39,951 nt of DNA from Chlamydiota bacterium (GTDB lineage Bacteria > Chlamydiota > Chlamydiia > Chlamydiales > JAAKFR01), in NCBI GenBank assembly GCA_013287335.1, contig JABDDZ010000010.1:1-39951 (forward strand), read 5' to 3'. The position numbers and the translations under genes are program-made. Positions 17,034 to 24,616 of this stretch are shown here, one piece after another. Position 1 is the stretch's first letter, and each line of letters begins with the position of its first letter. The notes beneath the pieces were generated by a model. That model ran no database searches. It was not told the DNA's origin and saw only the letters and a list, made by a program, of their open reading frames with translations.

Positions 17034-18020
17034 TCAATTGGAGATTTTTAAAGTGCCAGGAAGAGTTGCTTGGTGGAAATCACGGACAATATGTGCATAA
17101 GTTGTTCTAGAGGTAACAATTGCATAAAGCTCCTCAATATCTTCTGAGAGCAGACGAATGCAACCATCGCTCTGATACTTTCCAATGCACTCCCTGTATT
17201 CAATATATCTTCCCTCGTCATCTTTTCTCCAGGGCACACCATGAAAACCGAGTCCCTTGCATGATCCTGTGCAATCTTTAATTTCCTTAGCAAAACCAAT
17301 CCATCTAACGCCAAAGACTGTCATCATTTCTCTTGGCTCTTTTTTCCAGGTAGCAAGAACCCCTTCTTTATAAATGGCGGTATCCTTCTCCTTACCAATT
17401 AAAAAAAGCCCAAGAGGAGTGAGCGATCCTGAAGCGCAAGAGGGTGAAAGAGCGCCTGCGCAAACGGGATAGCTTTTTAAAAGATAACGGCAGTCCTCTT
17501 CTTCATCATAAGCATAGAGCCATAGCTTTAATCGCGAGAGATCGAGAACAAGATGGAATTCAATCTGCTTCTCTCGGTGCAAAACATTAAATCGATCCCC
17601 AAGACGCACTCTCTCTAAAAGATAATTTCGATCTCCATGAAGACTTCGAGCAATAAAGTGCTTTGAAGTGTTGAAGTACGCAGCATAATCACCGAGATAG
17701 GCCTGTCTTCCGGTTAGCCAGGAGACACGCGTAGCATAGCTTACCGTCTCGACAATTGGAAGAGTGGGAGGAAAAGGTGAAAAGAGTTTAGTCATTAAAT
17801 CGACCTCTTTAGGAAGATCGGCATCTGATGAAATAGAGGTCAACTGCTCAGGGAAAGAGGGAGCTTCTACTTGCGAAGGCTGGAACTTTTCGGGCATTTG
17901 TTGGAGAGCCACTGAAGGCACCTCATCTACCCTCGCTTTTCCTCCCTTAGGAAAGAGAAGAACAATGAAAAGAGCTGCTAAAAAGAGTCCTGCAAACGCT
18001 AAAATCTTTGAGGTAGACAT
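17034..18020 (-). CDS. L,D-transpeptidase (YkuD family), membrane anchored
   Basis: This 328-aa protein has one N-terminal membrane helix (ILAFAGLFLAALFIVLLF) and so a periplasmic catalytic domain. The YkuD core starts near residue 155 (FHLVLDLSRLKLWLYAYD). The catalytic part has GFHGVPW (His260) and KYQSDGCIRLLSEDIEELY with nucleophile Cys287. The His-to-Cys spacing is longer than usual because of a charged insertion. Such enzymes make 3-3 peptidoglycan cross-links or attach proteins to peptidoglycan. An AAGGA ribosome site precedes the ATG. It sits between AccA and the CT266-like gene, which are adjacent in C. trachomatis. It starts 13 nt after that gene, so they form one unit. Confidence 0.9.
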   Translation of the reverse strand: MSTSKILAFAGLFLAALFIVLLFPKGGKARVDEVPSVALQQMPEKFQPSQVEAPSFPEQLTSISSDADLPKEVDLMTKLFSPFPPTLPIVETVSYATRVSWLTGRQAYLGDYAAYFNTSKHFIARSLHGDRNYLLERVRLGDRFNVLHREKQIEFHLVLDLSRLKLWLYAYDEEEDCRYLLKSYPVCAGALSPSCASGSLTPLGLFLIGKEKDTAIYKEGVLATWKKEPREMMTVFGVRWIGFAKEIKDCTGSCKGLGFHGVPWRKDDEGRYIEYRECIGKYQSDGCIRLLSEDIEELYAIVTSRTTYAHIVRDFHQATLPGTLKISN

Positions 18021-18033
18021 ATTTTTTCCTTTA

Positions 18034-19362
18034 TTAATGAGGCGCTATCTGCCAAAGCGCTGGAGCGATTCCTAGTGTATAGGCAATTAAAAAGTCAGCA
18101 GACCAGAAATTATCATCTCCTGCAAGAGGAATAACTTCCATCATTTCTACACCTTTTATGGCATGCAACTTTAAAAAAGTTGTGCCAACGTCAAAAATCA
18201 TCTCCTGTGGTGGCCCCTTATAACGATCGAGAGACCTGGGATTCAGCTTATGAGAACCTGCAACAAAAGCCGATTTAGCTTTGGCAAAAAAGACAAAAAC
18301 CCAATTACTCGTCGGTTCAATGCCCTGCATCTGGCAAGAGATGTTTAGTTCTTCTTCTTTAATACTCAGATTTGCTTCTAACCAGCAACCAGAAAACCCG
18401 CTGTCCCCTATATTTGGATATCTCTTCCTCTCTGATTTGGCTGAGAGCCTTGCAGTAAAGCTTAGAGCAAACTCATTGCTATCAGGCGCTTCCACAATCG
18501 ATGCAGATTTCTGGAATAAGGCTCTAGAAGTTGATAACCCAAATTCTTCACAACTGCCAAGAGGAAGATGTTGAGGGCCAAATCCGACAACTCCTCCATT
18601 ATCATACAAATAAAGGCCCATAGTGCTTCTACAACCAGATCCAAAAAGAGAAATGGTTGAAATTGGACCATCTTTTTTTGCAAAGACAGAGGCAGGATCA
18701 TAAAAAAAGCCTTCTTTTTTCTTGAGACTCTTCGATGAAGAATTTTTACGAGGAAAAAAATCCACAAGATCCCAAAAGGGAGTTTTTTCTTTTGCTACAA
18801 CTAAGCTCTTGCCAATTCTTTCGGCAAGGGGTGCAAAAGTCTCTCCATCAAGCTCTGCAAGTTGATTAAAAAAGAAAAAGTTCGCAAGGGTAAGTTCAGC
18901 ATATGAAAGAGTCCCTTCCTGCAACCAAGGGCTAAAAAGTGGCCTTTGCAAATGATCGAGTAGCCTCTCTTGCCATTTTCCCATCTTCAGGGCGATTTGA
19001 GAATACTCCTCCTTTCCATTGATTGCCATCAAAGCAAGAAGGGCTCCCACTTCTGCATGCAGCCTTGGATAGGGCAGAGCATCCCACATAAAGCGTTGAT
19101 TTTTTAAAAGAAGCAGACACCCGGACTCTTCCTGGAGAAGGGCAATTTTGGAGCAACTTATATTACTGAGCTGACAATTACAAGCGAGAAGAGCCCATGC
19201 AAGCTCACAAGATTGCCAAAAAGGGTATTTAGAGAGATCTTTGAGCTTTTGCAATGCAACCGGAGAACTCCCCTCTTTAAGCTGCAATACTAGGATTTCA
19301 CGTAAAACATCATGATATTGACTGAGGCTGAGTTTCTCGGTGGGAAGGTTCAATAGTTGCAT
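18034..19362 (-). CDS. CT266-like conserved chlamydial protein
   Basis: This 442-aa protein has no assigned function. The N-terminal half is helical (EILVLQLKEGSSPVALQKLK; CELAWALLACNC; HAEVGALLALMAING). The C-terminal half is strand-rich (ISLFGSGCRSTMGLYLYDN; EEELNISCQMQGI). This alpha-then-beta layout recalls heparinase-like folds, but no catalytic motif is evident. Placed between AccA and IHF, it matches CT266 in order. I chose the ATG at 19362, which has GGAG 9 nt upstream, over one seven codons earlier at 19383 with no ribosome site. No signal peptide is seen. Confidence 0.75.
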   Translation of the reverse strand: MQLLNLPTEKLSLSQYHDVLREILVLQLKEGSSPVALQKLKDLSKYPFWQSCELAWALLACNCQLSNISCSKIALLQEESGCLLLLKNQRFMWDALPYPRLHAEVGALLALMAINGKEEYSQIALKMGKWQERLLDHLQRPLFSPWLQEGTLSYAELTLANFFFFNQLAELDGETFAPLAERIGKSLVVAKEKTPFWDLVDFFPRKNSSSKSLKKKEGFFYDPASVFAKKDGPISTISLFGSGCRSTMGLYLYDNGGVVGFGPQHLPLGSCEEFGLSTSRALFQKSASIVEAPDSNEFALSFTARLSAKSERKRYPNIGDSGFSGCWLEANLSIKEEELNISCQMQGIEPTSNWVFVFFAKAKSAFVAGSHKLNPRSLDRYKGPPQEMIFDVGTTFLKLHAIKGVEMMEVIPLAGDDNFWSADFLIAYTLGIAPALWQIAPH

Positions 19363-19497
19363 AGGCAGCTTCTCCAAAATCATTATATCTTATAACAAAT
19401 CCAGAACCCTGATTGCTACTCAAACCTCATTTAAAAGTTGTTCTTTAAGTTACAATCAGGGTCCAAGTTATAATCGACTATATGTATCCAAAGTTGC

Positions 19498-19529
19498 AAA
19501 AAAAAACCCTTGGCTTAAACCAAGGGTTT
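19498..19529 (-). terminator. Rho-independent terminator of the IHF/HU gene
   Basis: On the minus strand a perfect 10-bp stem (AAACCCTTGG / CCAAGGGTTT) with a 6-nt loop runs into nine T residues. It lies about 30 nt past the IHF stop. Confidence 0.9.
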
Positions 19530-19558
19530 CTTCCATTCAAAGATAAAAAAGAGAGATC

Positions 19559-19873
19559 TTATTGTCCATCTCTTCGATTTTTGCCTGGTTGCTCAATGAG
19601 TCTACGCATTTTTTTGCCAGGAGTAAACTTAACAGCTCTCCTTGCAGGTATCTGAATTGGTACAGATGCGTTTTTTGGATTTCTTCCAATCTTTGGTTTT
19701 CTCTCCACAACTTGAAGTACGCCAAAATCACGAAACTCCAGGCGATGTCCTTTTGCTAAACATTCGGTCATCGCATCTAGAAAATTTTGAATCACGCTAC
19801 GCACGTGATTTGGATGTATTCCCTGATCTTGAGAAATTGTCGAGATCAACTTCTTCTTTGTCATTGTAGCCAT
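19559..19873 (-). CDS. ihfA: IHF/HU family DNA-binding protein
   Basis: This 104-aa histone-like protein has an N-terminal helical dimer part (TKKKLISTISQDQGI) and the beta-arm signature FRDFGVLQVVERKPKIGRNP ending in FTPGKKMRRLI, with the tip Pro after GRN. A basic tail (PGKNRRDGQ) extends it. The protein bends DNA. It corresponds to CT267 in position. The start follows a perfect AGGAGG 7 nt upstream, and the gene has its own promoter and a strong terminator, so it is expressed alone. Confidence 0.93.
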   Translation of the reverse strand: MATMTKKKLISTISQDQGIHPNHVRSVIQNFLDAMTECLAKGHRLEFRDFGVLQVVERKPKIGRNPKNASVPIQIPARRAVKFTPGKKMRRLIEQPGKNRRDGQ

Positions 19874-20195
19874 GATGATGCCTCCTATGTAAGATGAAAA
19901 AGGTCACTTAGCAACTCTAAGCAACCCTCTTTCTAGTTGATTAATAGCCGTATAATAACAACATTAGGATTCGTTTCAAGTGAATTTTTCAAACATGATC
20001 AATTTCTGCGATCGATTCTAGGAATAAGATAGACACTTTCGGATCGAAAATGTGCGATCTCTTCTTTTTTTCACTACAGAATAACAACATTTGATCTCAC
20101 TTAATAAGTGTAAGTTAGTATCAACTTCGCCACTTAAATATCGAGAAAAATCGTATCCGTATTTTCGGAAATGGGAAAATTTTGCAAAATCAAAA
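19874..20195 (-). promoter_or_regulatory. IHF promoter in a 322-bp intergenic region
   Basis: On the minus strand TTGAAA (plus 19974-19979), a 16-nt spacer and TATTAT (19952-19957) form a good promoter for the IHF gene, followed by a leader of about 70 nt. The rest, up to the tyrS stop at 20196, shows only short weak hairpins (for example near 20150-20170) and no gene. Confidence 0.6.
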
Positions 20196-21467
20196 TTATT
20201 TCACTTTAACAACGATCTTTTTTTTCTTGCCAAGGCTGAGCAGCAAAAATCGGTTCCCAACCAGATGGGTTTTTTCAATTTTCATCTTTTCATCGATAAC
20301 TTTCTCATTATTTAAATAGACTCCGCCTCCAGCCAGAAGACGGCGTCCCTCAGATTTGCTTGGCAAGATTTCTGTTTTCATTAGAAGATCAAGAATAGAG
20401 CTTCCGATGACCTCTTCTAGGAGAATCTCTTTTGTAGGTATTTCATGGGCCAAAGATTCAAAAGTGGGAAGGTCGAGAAGAGTCTTGGCACCTGGCTTTG
20501 CAGCTTGGGTCACGCTTAGAGCAGATTCTAGACCCTCTTTTCCATGCACGAGAAGAGTAACCTCTTCTGCAAGTCGCCTCTGAGCAGTGTGAGGGATATA
20601 ATGACGCTCTTGCATTTCCATCTCTATCTCTTTAATCTCTTCCAGCTCTAAAAAGGTCAATAGGGTTAAAAGCTTGATGACATCCTTATCAGGAATTCTA
20701 TAAAGGTACTGATAAAAATCGTAATGAGAGAGTTTGTCGGCATTTAGCCAGATAGCGCCCCCCTCTGATTTTCCAAATTTTTTTCCGTCACTTCGCGTGA
20801 GAAGCGGAAAAGTAAGCCCGTAGACTACCTCTCCACGCATTTTGCGGACTAATTCCGTTCCTGCGGTGATATTGCCCCACTGATCACTCCCTCCCATTTG
20901 GAGCATCACGCCATATTTATCATATAAATGTAGAAAATCGTAGGATTGCAAAAGCTGGTAGCTAAACTCGGTAAAACTCATCCCATCTGCAGTTTCCAGC
21001 CTGCTTTTAACGGCATCTTTTCCAAGCATCCCTCCCATGCGGAAGTGTTTTCCTACATCTCGGAGAAAATCGATTAAATTAAAATCGGCATACCAGTCAT
21101 GGTTATTGAGGACCAGCGGCTTTGTTTTGGGGTCGCTAAAATCCAAAATCGATTTGAGAGAACGCTCGATCCCCACAAGATTTTTTTCAATGGCTTCAGA
21201 ATCTAAAAGATTGCGCTCCGCGCTTCTTCCTGATGGATCCCCAATCATACCGGTGGCACCTCCCACAATGGCAATGGGAGTGTGGCCAAATTTTTGAAAC
21301 CAAGAGAGAGCCATAATTCCCATGAAATTTCCTAGATGCAAGCTATCAGAGGTAGGATCGAAACCAACATAGACCTTAACAGGCTTGTTAGTAACTTCTT
21401 GAATATTTTCGCTTGTGACCGCATCAATAAAACCTCTGCTCTCCAGGGTACAAATAATATTTTTCAT
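20196..21467 (-). CDS. tyrS: tyrosyl-tRNA synthetase
   Basis: This 423-aa class I synthetase has the HIGH-type motif HLGNFMG within GFDPTSDSLHLGN (about residue 42). The tyrosine pocket lies around SYQLLQSYDFLHLYDKYG and QMGGSDQWGNI. The KMSKS-type loop is KFGKSEGGAIW, about residue 230. The C-terminal S4 RNA-binding domain (SEGRRLLAGGGVYLNNEKV) follows. This is the bacterial TyrZ/TyrS form. A ribosome site AAGGT lies 6 nt before the ATG. It is divergent from the small hydrophilic gene over 77 bp. Confidence 0.97.
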   Translation of the reverse strand: MKNIICTLESRGFIDAVTSENIQEVTNKPVKVYVGFDPTSDSLHLGNFMGIMALSWFQKFGHTPIAIVGGATGMIGDPSGRSAERNLLDSEAIEKNLVGIERSLKSILDFSDPKTKPLVLNNHDWYADFNLIDFLRDVGKHFRMGGMLGKDAVKSRLETADGMSFTEFSYQLLQSYDFLHLYDKYGVMLQMGGSDQWGNITAGTELVRKMRGEVVYGLTFPLLTRSDGKKFGKSEGGAIWLNADKLSHYDFYQYLYRIPDKDVIKLLTLLTFLELEEIKEIEMEMQERHYIPHTAQRRLAEEVTLLVHGKEGLESALSVTQAAKPGAKTLLDLPTFESLAHEIPTKEILLEEVIGSSILDLLMKTEILPSKSEGRRLLAGGGVYLNNEKVIDEKMKIEKTHLVGNRFLLLSLGKKKKIVVKVK

Positions 21468-21544
21468 TTTTTACCTTAATATTTATAAGAAAGCTAAAGA
21501 CATGCTATAATATATAAATAAGAGGCCCAAGTAAAGGAGACGAT

Positions 21545-21976
21545 ATGTCAGAAGATCCTTCAGATCCAGATCAATATTCGGAAAAGGAACCTAGTCAAAG
21601 AGGTGCAACATCTTCCGGATCAAAAAATAAAGAAATTATTGTAGATCCTGAAAAATATGAAAAAAGGAAGGAGCTTTACCTCCGCAATGAGCAAGCTGCC
21701 ATTGAGGAGTTTTGTAGAAAATACAATATCCCTATAGGTAATTGGGATCAGATGTACGAAAAAGCTAAGGAGCGCTTAAAGCTTGGTCAGACTCGTACTG
21801 CTAGTGAAAGGAAAGAACTTAAAGATCGAGAGATCAAAGTCAATCCTGAGAATCTGCAAACCATCGCAGCTGCCAATACAATTATTGAAGAGATAGGAAA
21901 AGTTAATCCTCCCAAACGTTTGGAACCGGGACGCATTAAACCAAGCTCTTTGCAAGAACAGGAAACTACCAGATAG
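21545..21976 (+). CDS. hydrophilic hypothetical protein
   Basis: This 143-aa protein is not recognised. It is highly charged, with a Ser/Asp/Pro-rich start (MSEDPSDPDQYSEKE), a Lys/Glu-rich helical middle (PEKYEKRKELYLRNEQAAIE) and WDQMYEKAKERLKLG. It has no signal peptide or membrane segment. The disordered, Ser-rich N-terminus would suit a type III secretion substrate, but that is speculation. A strong AAAGGAG ribosome site and a TATAAT at 21506-21511 support expression. A hairpin follows its stop. Confidence 0.65.
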   Translation: MSEDPSDPDQYSEKEPSQRGATSSGSKNKEIIVDPEKYEKRKELYLRNEQAAIEEFCRKYNIPIGNWDQMYEKAKERLKLGQTRTASERKELKDREIKVNPENLQTIAAANTIIEEIGKVNPPKRLEPGRIKPSSLQEQETTR

Positions 21977-21990
21977 ATATTTCTATAAAG

Positions 21991-22019
21991 AATGCCCATC
22001 CCCAATGGGGGTGGGTATT
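21991..22019 (+). terminator. hairpin terminator between convergent genes
   Basis: AATGCCCATCCCC pairs with GGGGTGGGTATT across a very short loop, 14 nt past the stop of the hydrophilic gene. The U-tract is short. It may work in both directions, since the next gene is convergent. Confidence 0.6.
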
Positions 22020-22058
22020 ATCCTGCCGCCTGCCTCTATGTATAGTCGATTCAATTTT

Positions 22059-22126
22059 CGTGCCCGTGCCCGGCTAAATTTCTTGCAACACCCTTTTTAG
22101 CAAAGTCATAATCGGGCACGCACACG
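22059..22126. repeat. GC-rich CGTGCCCG repeat as an inverted pair
   Basis: CGTGCCCGTGCCCG (22059-22072) and CGGGCACGCACACG (22113-22126) form an inverted pair matching at 12 of 14 positions around a 40-nt AT-rich loop. It lies between convergent genes. The motif is the same as at 16985-17004 and related to the loop at 12146. Confidence 0.7.
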
Positions 22127-22147
22127 TTTAGATTTTTTATATAAACT

Positions 22148-22918
22148 CTAAAAAGGGTTGGGAAGGTCTAGAAACTTGCAAGGGACCCCCAAGCTCACCT
22201 CTATATAAGAGGCAAGGGCTTTGGGCCCCACTCTTTCCGTAGCGCTATGGCCAAGAGCTAGAAAGTTTATTTTTTCCTCATGGGCCAAACCCCATGCCGG
22301 TTCATCATAATTCCCCGTAATAAAGCAGTCGACCCCCGCCGAAACTGCCTCCTTGAGTAGTTTATACCCCCCTCCCGAAACAAGGGCAGCCGATGAGATC
22401 TCTTTTTTTCCCCCTAAGGCATGGGCTGCAGGATGGGAGTAATAGGCTTCGAGCTCTGCCATAAAAGTGCTCATCAGGATGGAGGGAAAGCGTCCGACAA
22501 CTCCTATTAACTGGCCATTATATTGATGAAAAGGAAGAAGATTTTCCCAACCAAGTTCAATAGCCACCCTCCAATTATTCCCAATTTCTCGATGTAAATC
22601 GAGAGGAAGGTGGTAGGCTAAAAGAGAAATCCCATGATCTAAGAGAAGCTTTATCTTTTCTTTTAGAGTACCTTTTATAGGGAATTCATCTCCTTTCCAG
22701 AAAATTCCATGGTGAACAATCAGCGCATCCACACCCTCTTTTACTGCCAGCTCAAGTGTCATTAAGTTTGCAGAGACAGCTGTTGCTGCTTTTTTTATGA
22801 CTCTACTTCCCTCTACCTGCACTCCGTTTGGACAACAATCCAAAATATTGGAACAGTTTAAATATTCTTCCAAAATTAAGGCTAAATCATAAAGGGGGAT
22901 GAATTGATCTCTTGCCAT
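22148..22918 (-). CDS. Nif3/DUF34 family metal-binding protein (CT108-like)
   Basis: This 256-aa protein belongs to the Nif3-like dinuclear metal family. The N-terminal half has NILDCCPNGVQVEG, then DALIVHHGIFWK with the metal-binding His pair, and LLAYHLPLDLH. The C-terminal half has GVDCFITGNYDEPAWGLAHE and FLALGHSATERVGPKAL with the remaining ligands. Members are annotated as GTP cyclohydrolase I type 2-like, but their in vivo role is unsettled. I chose the ATG at 22918 with AAGGAA upstream; a TTG start 15 codons earlier has no ribosome site. It matches CT108 and is divergent from rpiA. Confidence 0.88.
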   Translation of the reverse strand: MARDQFIPLYDLALILEEYLNCSNILDCCPNGVQVEGSRVIKKAATAVSANLMTLELAVKEGVDALIVHHGIFWKGDEFPIKGTLKEKIKLLLDHGISLLAYHLPLDLHREIGNNWRVAIELGWENLLPFHQYNGQLIGVVGRFPSILMSTFMAELEAYYSHPAAHALGGKKEISSAALVSGGGYKLLKEAVSAGVDCFITGNYDEPAWGLAHEEKINFLALGHSATERVGPKALASYIEVSLGVPCKFLDLPNPF

Positions 22919-23012
22919 TTTAGTTTTTTCCTTGTCTTGTGAAAAAAAATCCTCTATATCCAAAATAAATCATCTATTTTAAGATCGATATCTTAGGTAA
23001 GTTTGGAAGAAT

Positions 23013-23702
23013 ATGAAACTCGACATGACAAAACAAGAGGAAATTAAACGCTCTTTAGGAGAAAAAGCTGCCACTTTTGTTGAAAGTGGTATGCTTGTTG
23101 GACTTGGATCGGGAACGACTGCTACGCATTTTATTGACAGCCTTATTAAGAGATATCAAGAGGGTTTGAAAATCACTGCTGTCTCCTCTTCTATTTCGTC
23201 ATTGGAGCGGGCAAGATCTGGTAAGATCCCAGTTGTCGATATGAAAGAGGTGAGTGAAATCGACCTCACAGTGGATGGGGCTGATGAGGTTGATAGTAAA
23301 AATCGGATGATCAAAGGGGGGGGGGGAGCTTTAACTAGAGAAAAAATTATCGCCTCCTCGAGTAAAAAAATGATTGTGATTATTGATGAATCGAAACTTG
23401 TGAAGGTTTTAGGTTGTTTTGGGTTACCCTTAGAGATTCTTCCCTTTGGCTATTTGGCAACAATTCAAAAAATCCAAAAGCTGGGTTACACAGGAAACCT
23501 AAGAAAGAAAGAAAATGCCCCTTATATAACGGATAATGGAAATTACATTTTCGATATCCATGTTCCCGACGCATTTCCTCATCCTGAAAAGGATCATCAA
23601 CAAATTATTAATATTCCGGGTGTCATTGAAACGGGTTTTTTCTTTAATCTCCCCTCAGCCATTCTAGTCGGCTACTTGAATGGAAAAATTGCTTTTAGAT
23701 AA
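23013..23702 (+). CDS. rpiA: ribose-5-phosphate isomerase A
   Basis: This 229-aa protein has the RpiA signatures GLGSGTTATHFID (phosphate loop), DLTVDGADEVD (catalytic Asp pair) and IKGGGGALTREKI (catalytic Glu and Lys region). The terminal block has INIPGVIETGFF. It interconverts ribose-5-phosphate and ribulose-5-phosphate in the pentose phosphate pathway. The codons for the conserved four glycines form an unbroken run of 11 G (23316-23326). A GGAAGA site precedes the ATG. The DUF151 gene starts 10 nt downstream, so they are probably cotranscribed. Confidence 0.95.
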   Translation: MKLDMTKQEEIKRSLGEKAATFVESGMLVGLGSGTTATHFIDSLIKRYQEGLKITAVSSSISSLERARSGKIPVVDMKEVSEIDLTVDGADEVDSKNRMIKGGGGALTREKIIASSSKKMIVIIDESKLVKVLGCFGLPLEILPFGYLATIQKIQKLGYTGNLRKKENAPYITDNGNYIFDIHVPDAFPHPEKDHQQIINIPGVIETGFFFNLPSAILVGYLNGKIAFR

Positions 23703-23712
23703 AAAAGGATAT

Positions 23713-24132
23713 ATGGACGAAAATCAAGAAATCATCTCCCTGAAATTTGAAAAAGTGATGCAGGCGCGCTCTTATACTGTCATTGTCTTAGCCGCTGATG
23801 AGAAAAAATTTGCTATCTACACCGAACCCGGCTGCGGGAAGTCTCTGCAGATTTATCTGACCGGGACAACAAAGGCCCGTCCCTATACTCACGACCTTAT
23901 GCAAATGATTTTTAGAGGATTTGATATCCGGATCAAGCAGGTCGTGATCAATGATCTTCAAGATACAATCTATTTTGCCCGTCTTTTTTTAGAACAACAG
24001 ATTGGAGATGTTCTGCATATTGTTGAGATCGATGCCCGCCCAAGCGATTGTATCAATCTGGCGCTCCTCAGCCACGCTCCCCTTTATTGCACAAAAAAAG
24101 TTCTGGAACGAGTCGTCCCGATCGAAGAGTAA
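23713..24132 (+). CDS. DUF151 bifunctional-nuclease-like protein
   Basis: This 139-aa protein has the DUF151/BFN domain. The core strands (YTVIVLAADEKKFAIYTEPG) end in the conserved IDARPSDCINLALLSHAPLY. Plant and bacterial members have been described as having DNase/RNase activity, but many are uncharacterised. The ATG at 23713 has AAGGA 4 nt upstream. A longer frame from inside rpiA (23680) is less likely. It follows rpiA closely. Confidence 0.82.
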   Translation: MDENQEIISLKFEKVMQARSYTVIVLAADEKKFAIYTEPGCGKSLQIYLTGTTKARPYTHDLMQMIFRGFDIRIKQVVINDLQDTIYFARLFLEQQIGDVLHIVEIDARPSDCINLALLSHAPLYCTKKVLERVVPIEE

Positions 24133-24222
24133 TAATTTAAATTAAATTTCTATTGAACCTTTTTCCAACATATGTGTATTTTGGTGTCTCCTTCCAAGGT
24201 AAAGACTTTCGAGAGATGGAGA

Positions 24223-24564
24223 ATGCAATTAGATCAACAATTTAGTTCTAAACACTCTAAGACTTCCCCTGTAAAAATGAGGAAGAAAGCCCTTCATGCG
24301 AAGGGGTCGTTCATTGTTATTAACGATAAAGGACTCCACACACGACCTTCGACGGAGCTTGTCAAATGTGCAACCTCTTTTCGATCCCAAGTCAACTTGA
24401 TCTACCAGGATTTTGTCGTCAATGCCAAGTCCCTCCTAGGTATTTTAACCCTTGCGGCCGCGCGTGGTTCTCGTATTGATATTGAAGCCGCTGGCGAGGA
24501 TGCTGAGGTTGCTGTTGCAACGATACTCGAGCTTGCCAGAAATAAATTTTACATCCATTATTAG
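24223..24564 (+). CDS. ptsH: HPr phosphocarrier with N-terminal extension
   Basis: The last 87 residues are HPr. INDKGLHTRPSTELVKCA contains the phosphorylated His and the following Arg; FVVNAKSLLGILTLAAARGS holds the regulatory Ser region. HPr passes phosphate from EI to EIIA proteins. Up to 44 residues precede the domain if the frame is read from 24172; starts at 24223 and 24277 are also possible. No start has a clear ribosome site, so the N-terminus is uncertain. Chlamydiae carry incomplete PTS sets, so a regulatory role is plausible. Confidence 0.85.
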   Translation: MQLDQQFSSKHSKTSPVKMRKKALHAKGSFIVINDKGLHTRPSTELVKCATSFRSQVNLIYQDFVVNAKSLLGILTLAAARGSRIDIEAAGEDAEVAVATILELARNKFYIHY

Positions 24565-24616
24565 CCTCTCAGTAACCATTAGCAGTTTGTGAATACACTC
24601 TAAAAAGGCCCTTTAA

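Noticed and set aside
22981-23012. AAGAT/ATCTT mini-palindrome before rpiA
   Set aside because: Arms of five bases in AT-rich DNA are expected by chance and no promoter aligns with them.
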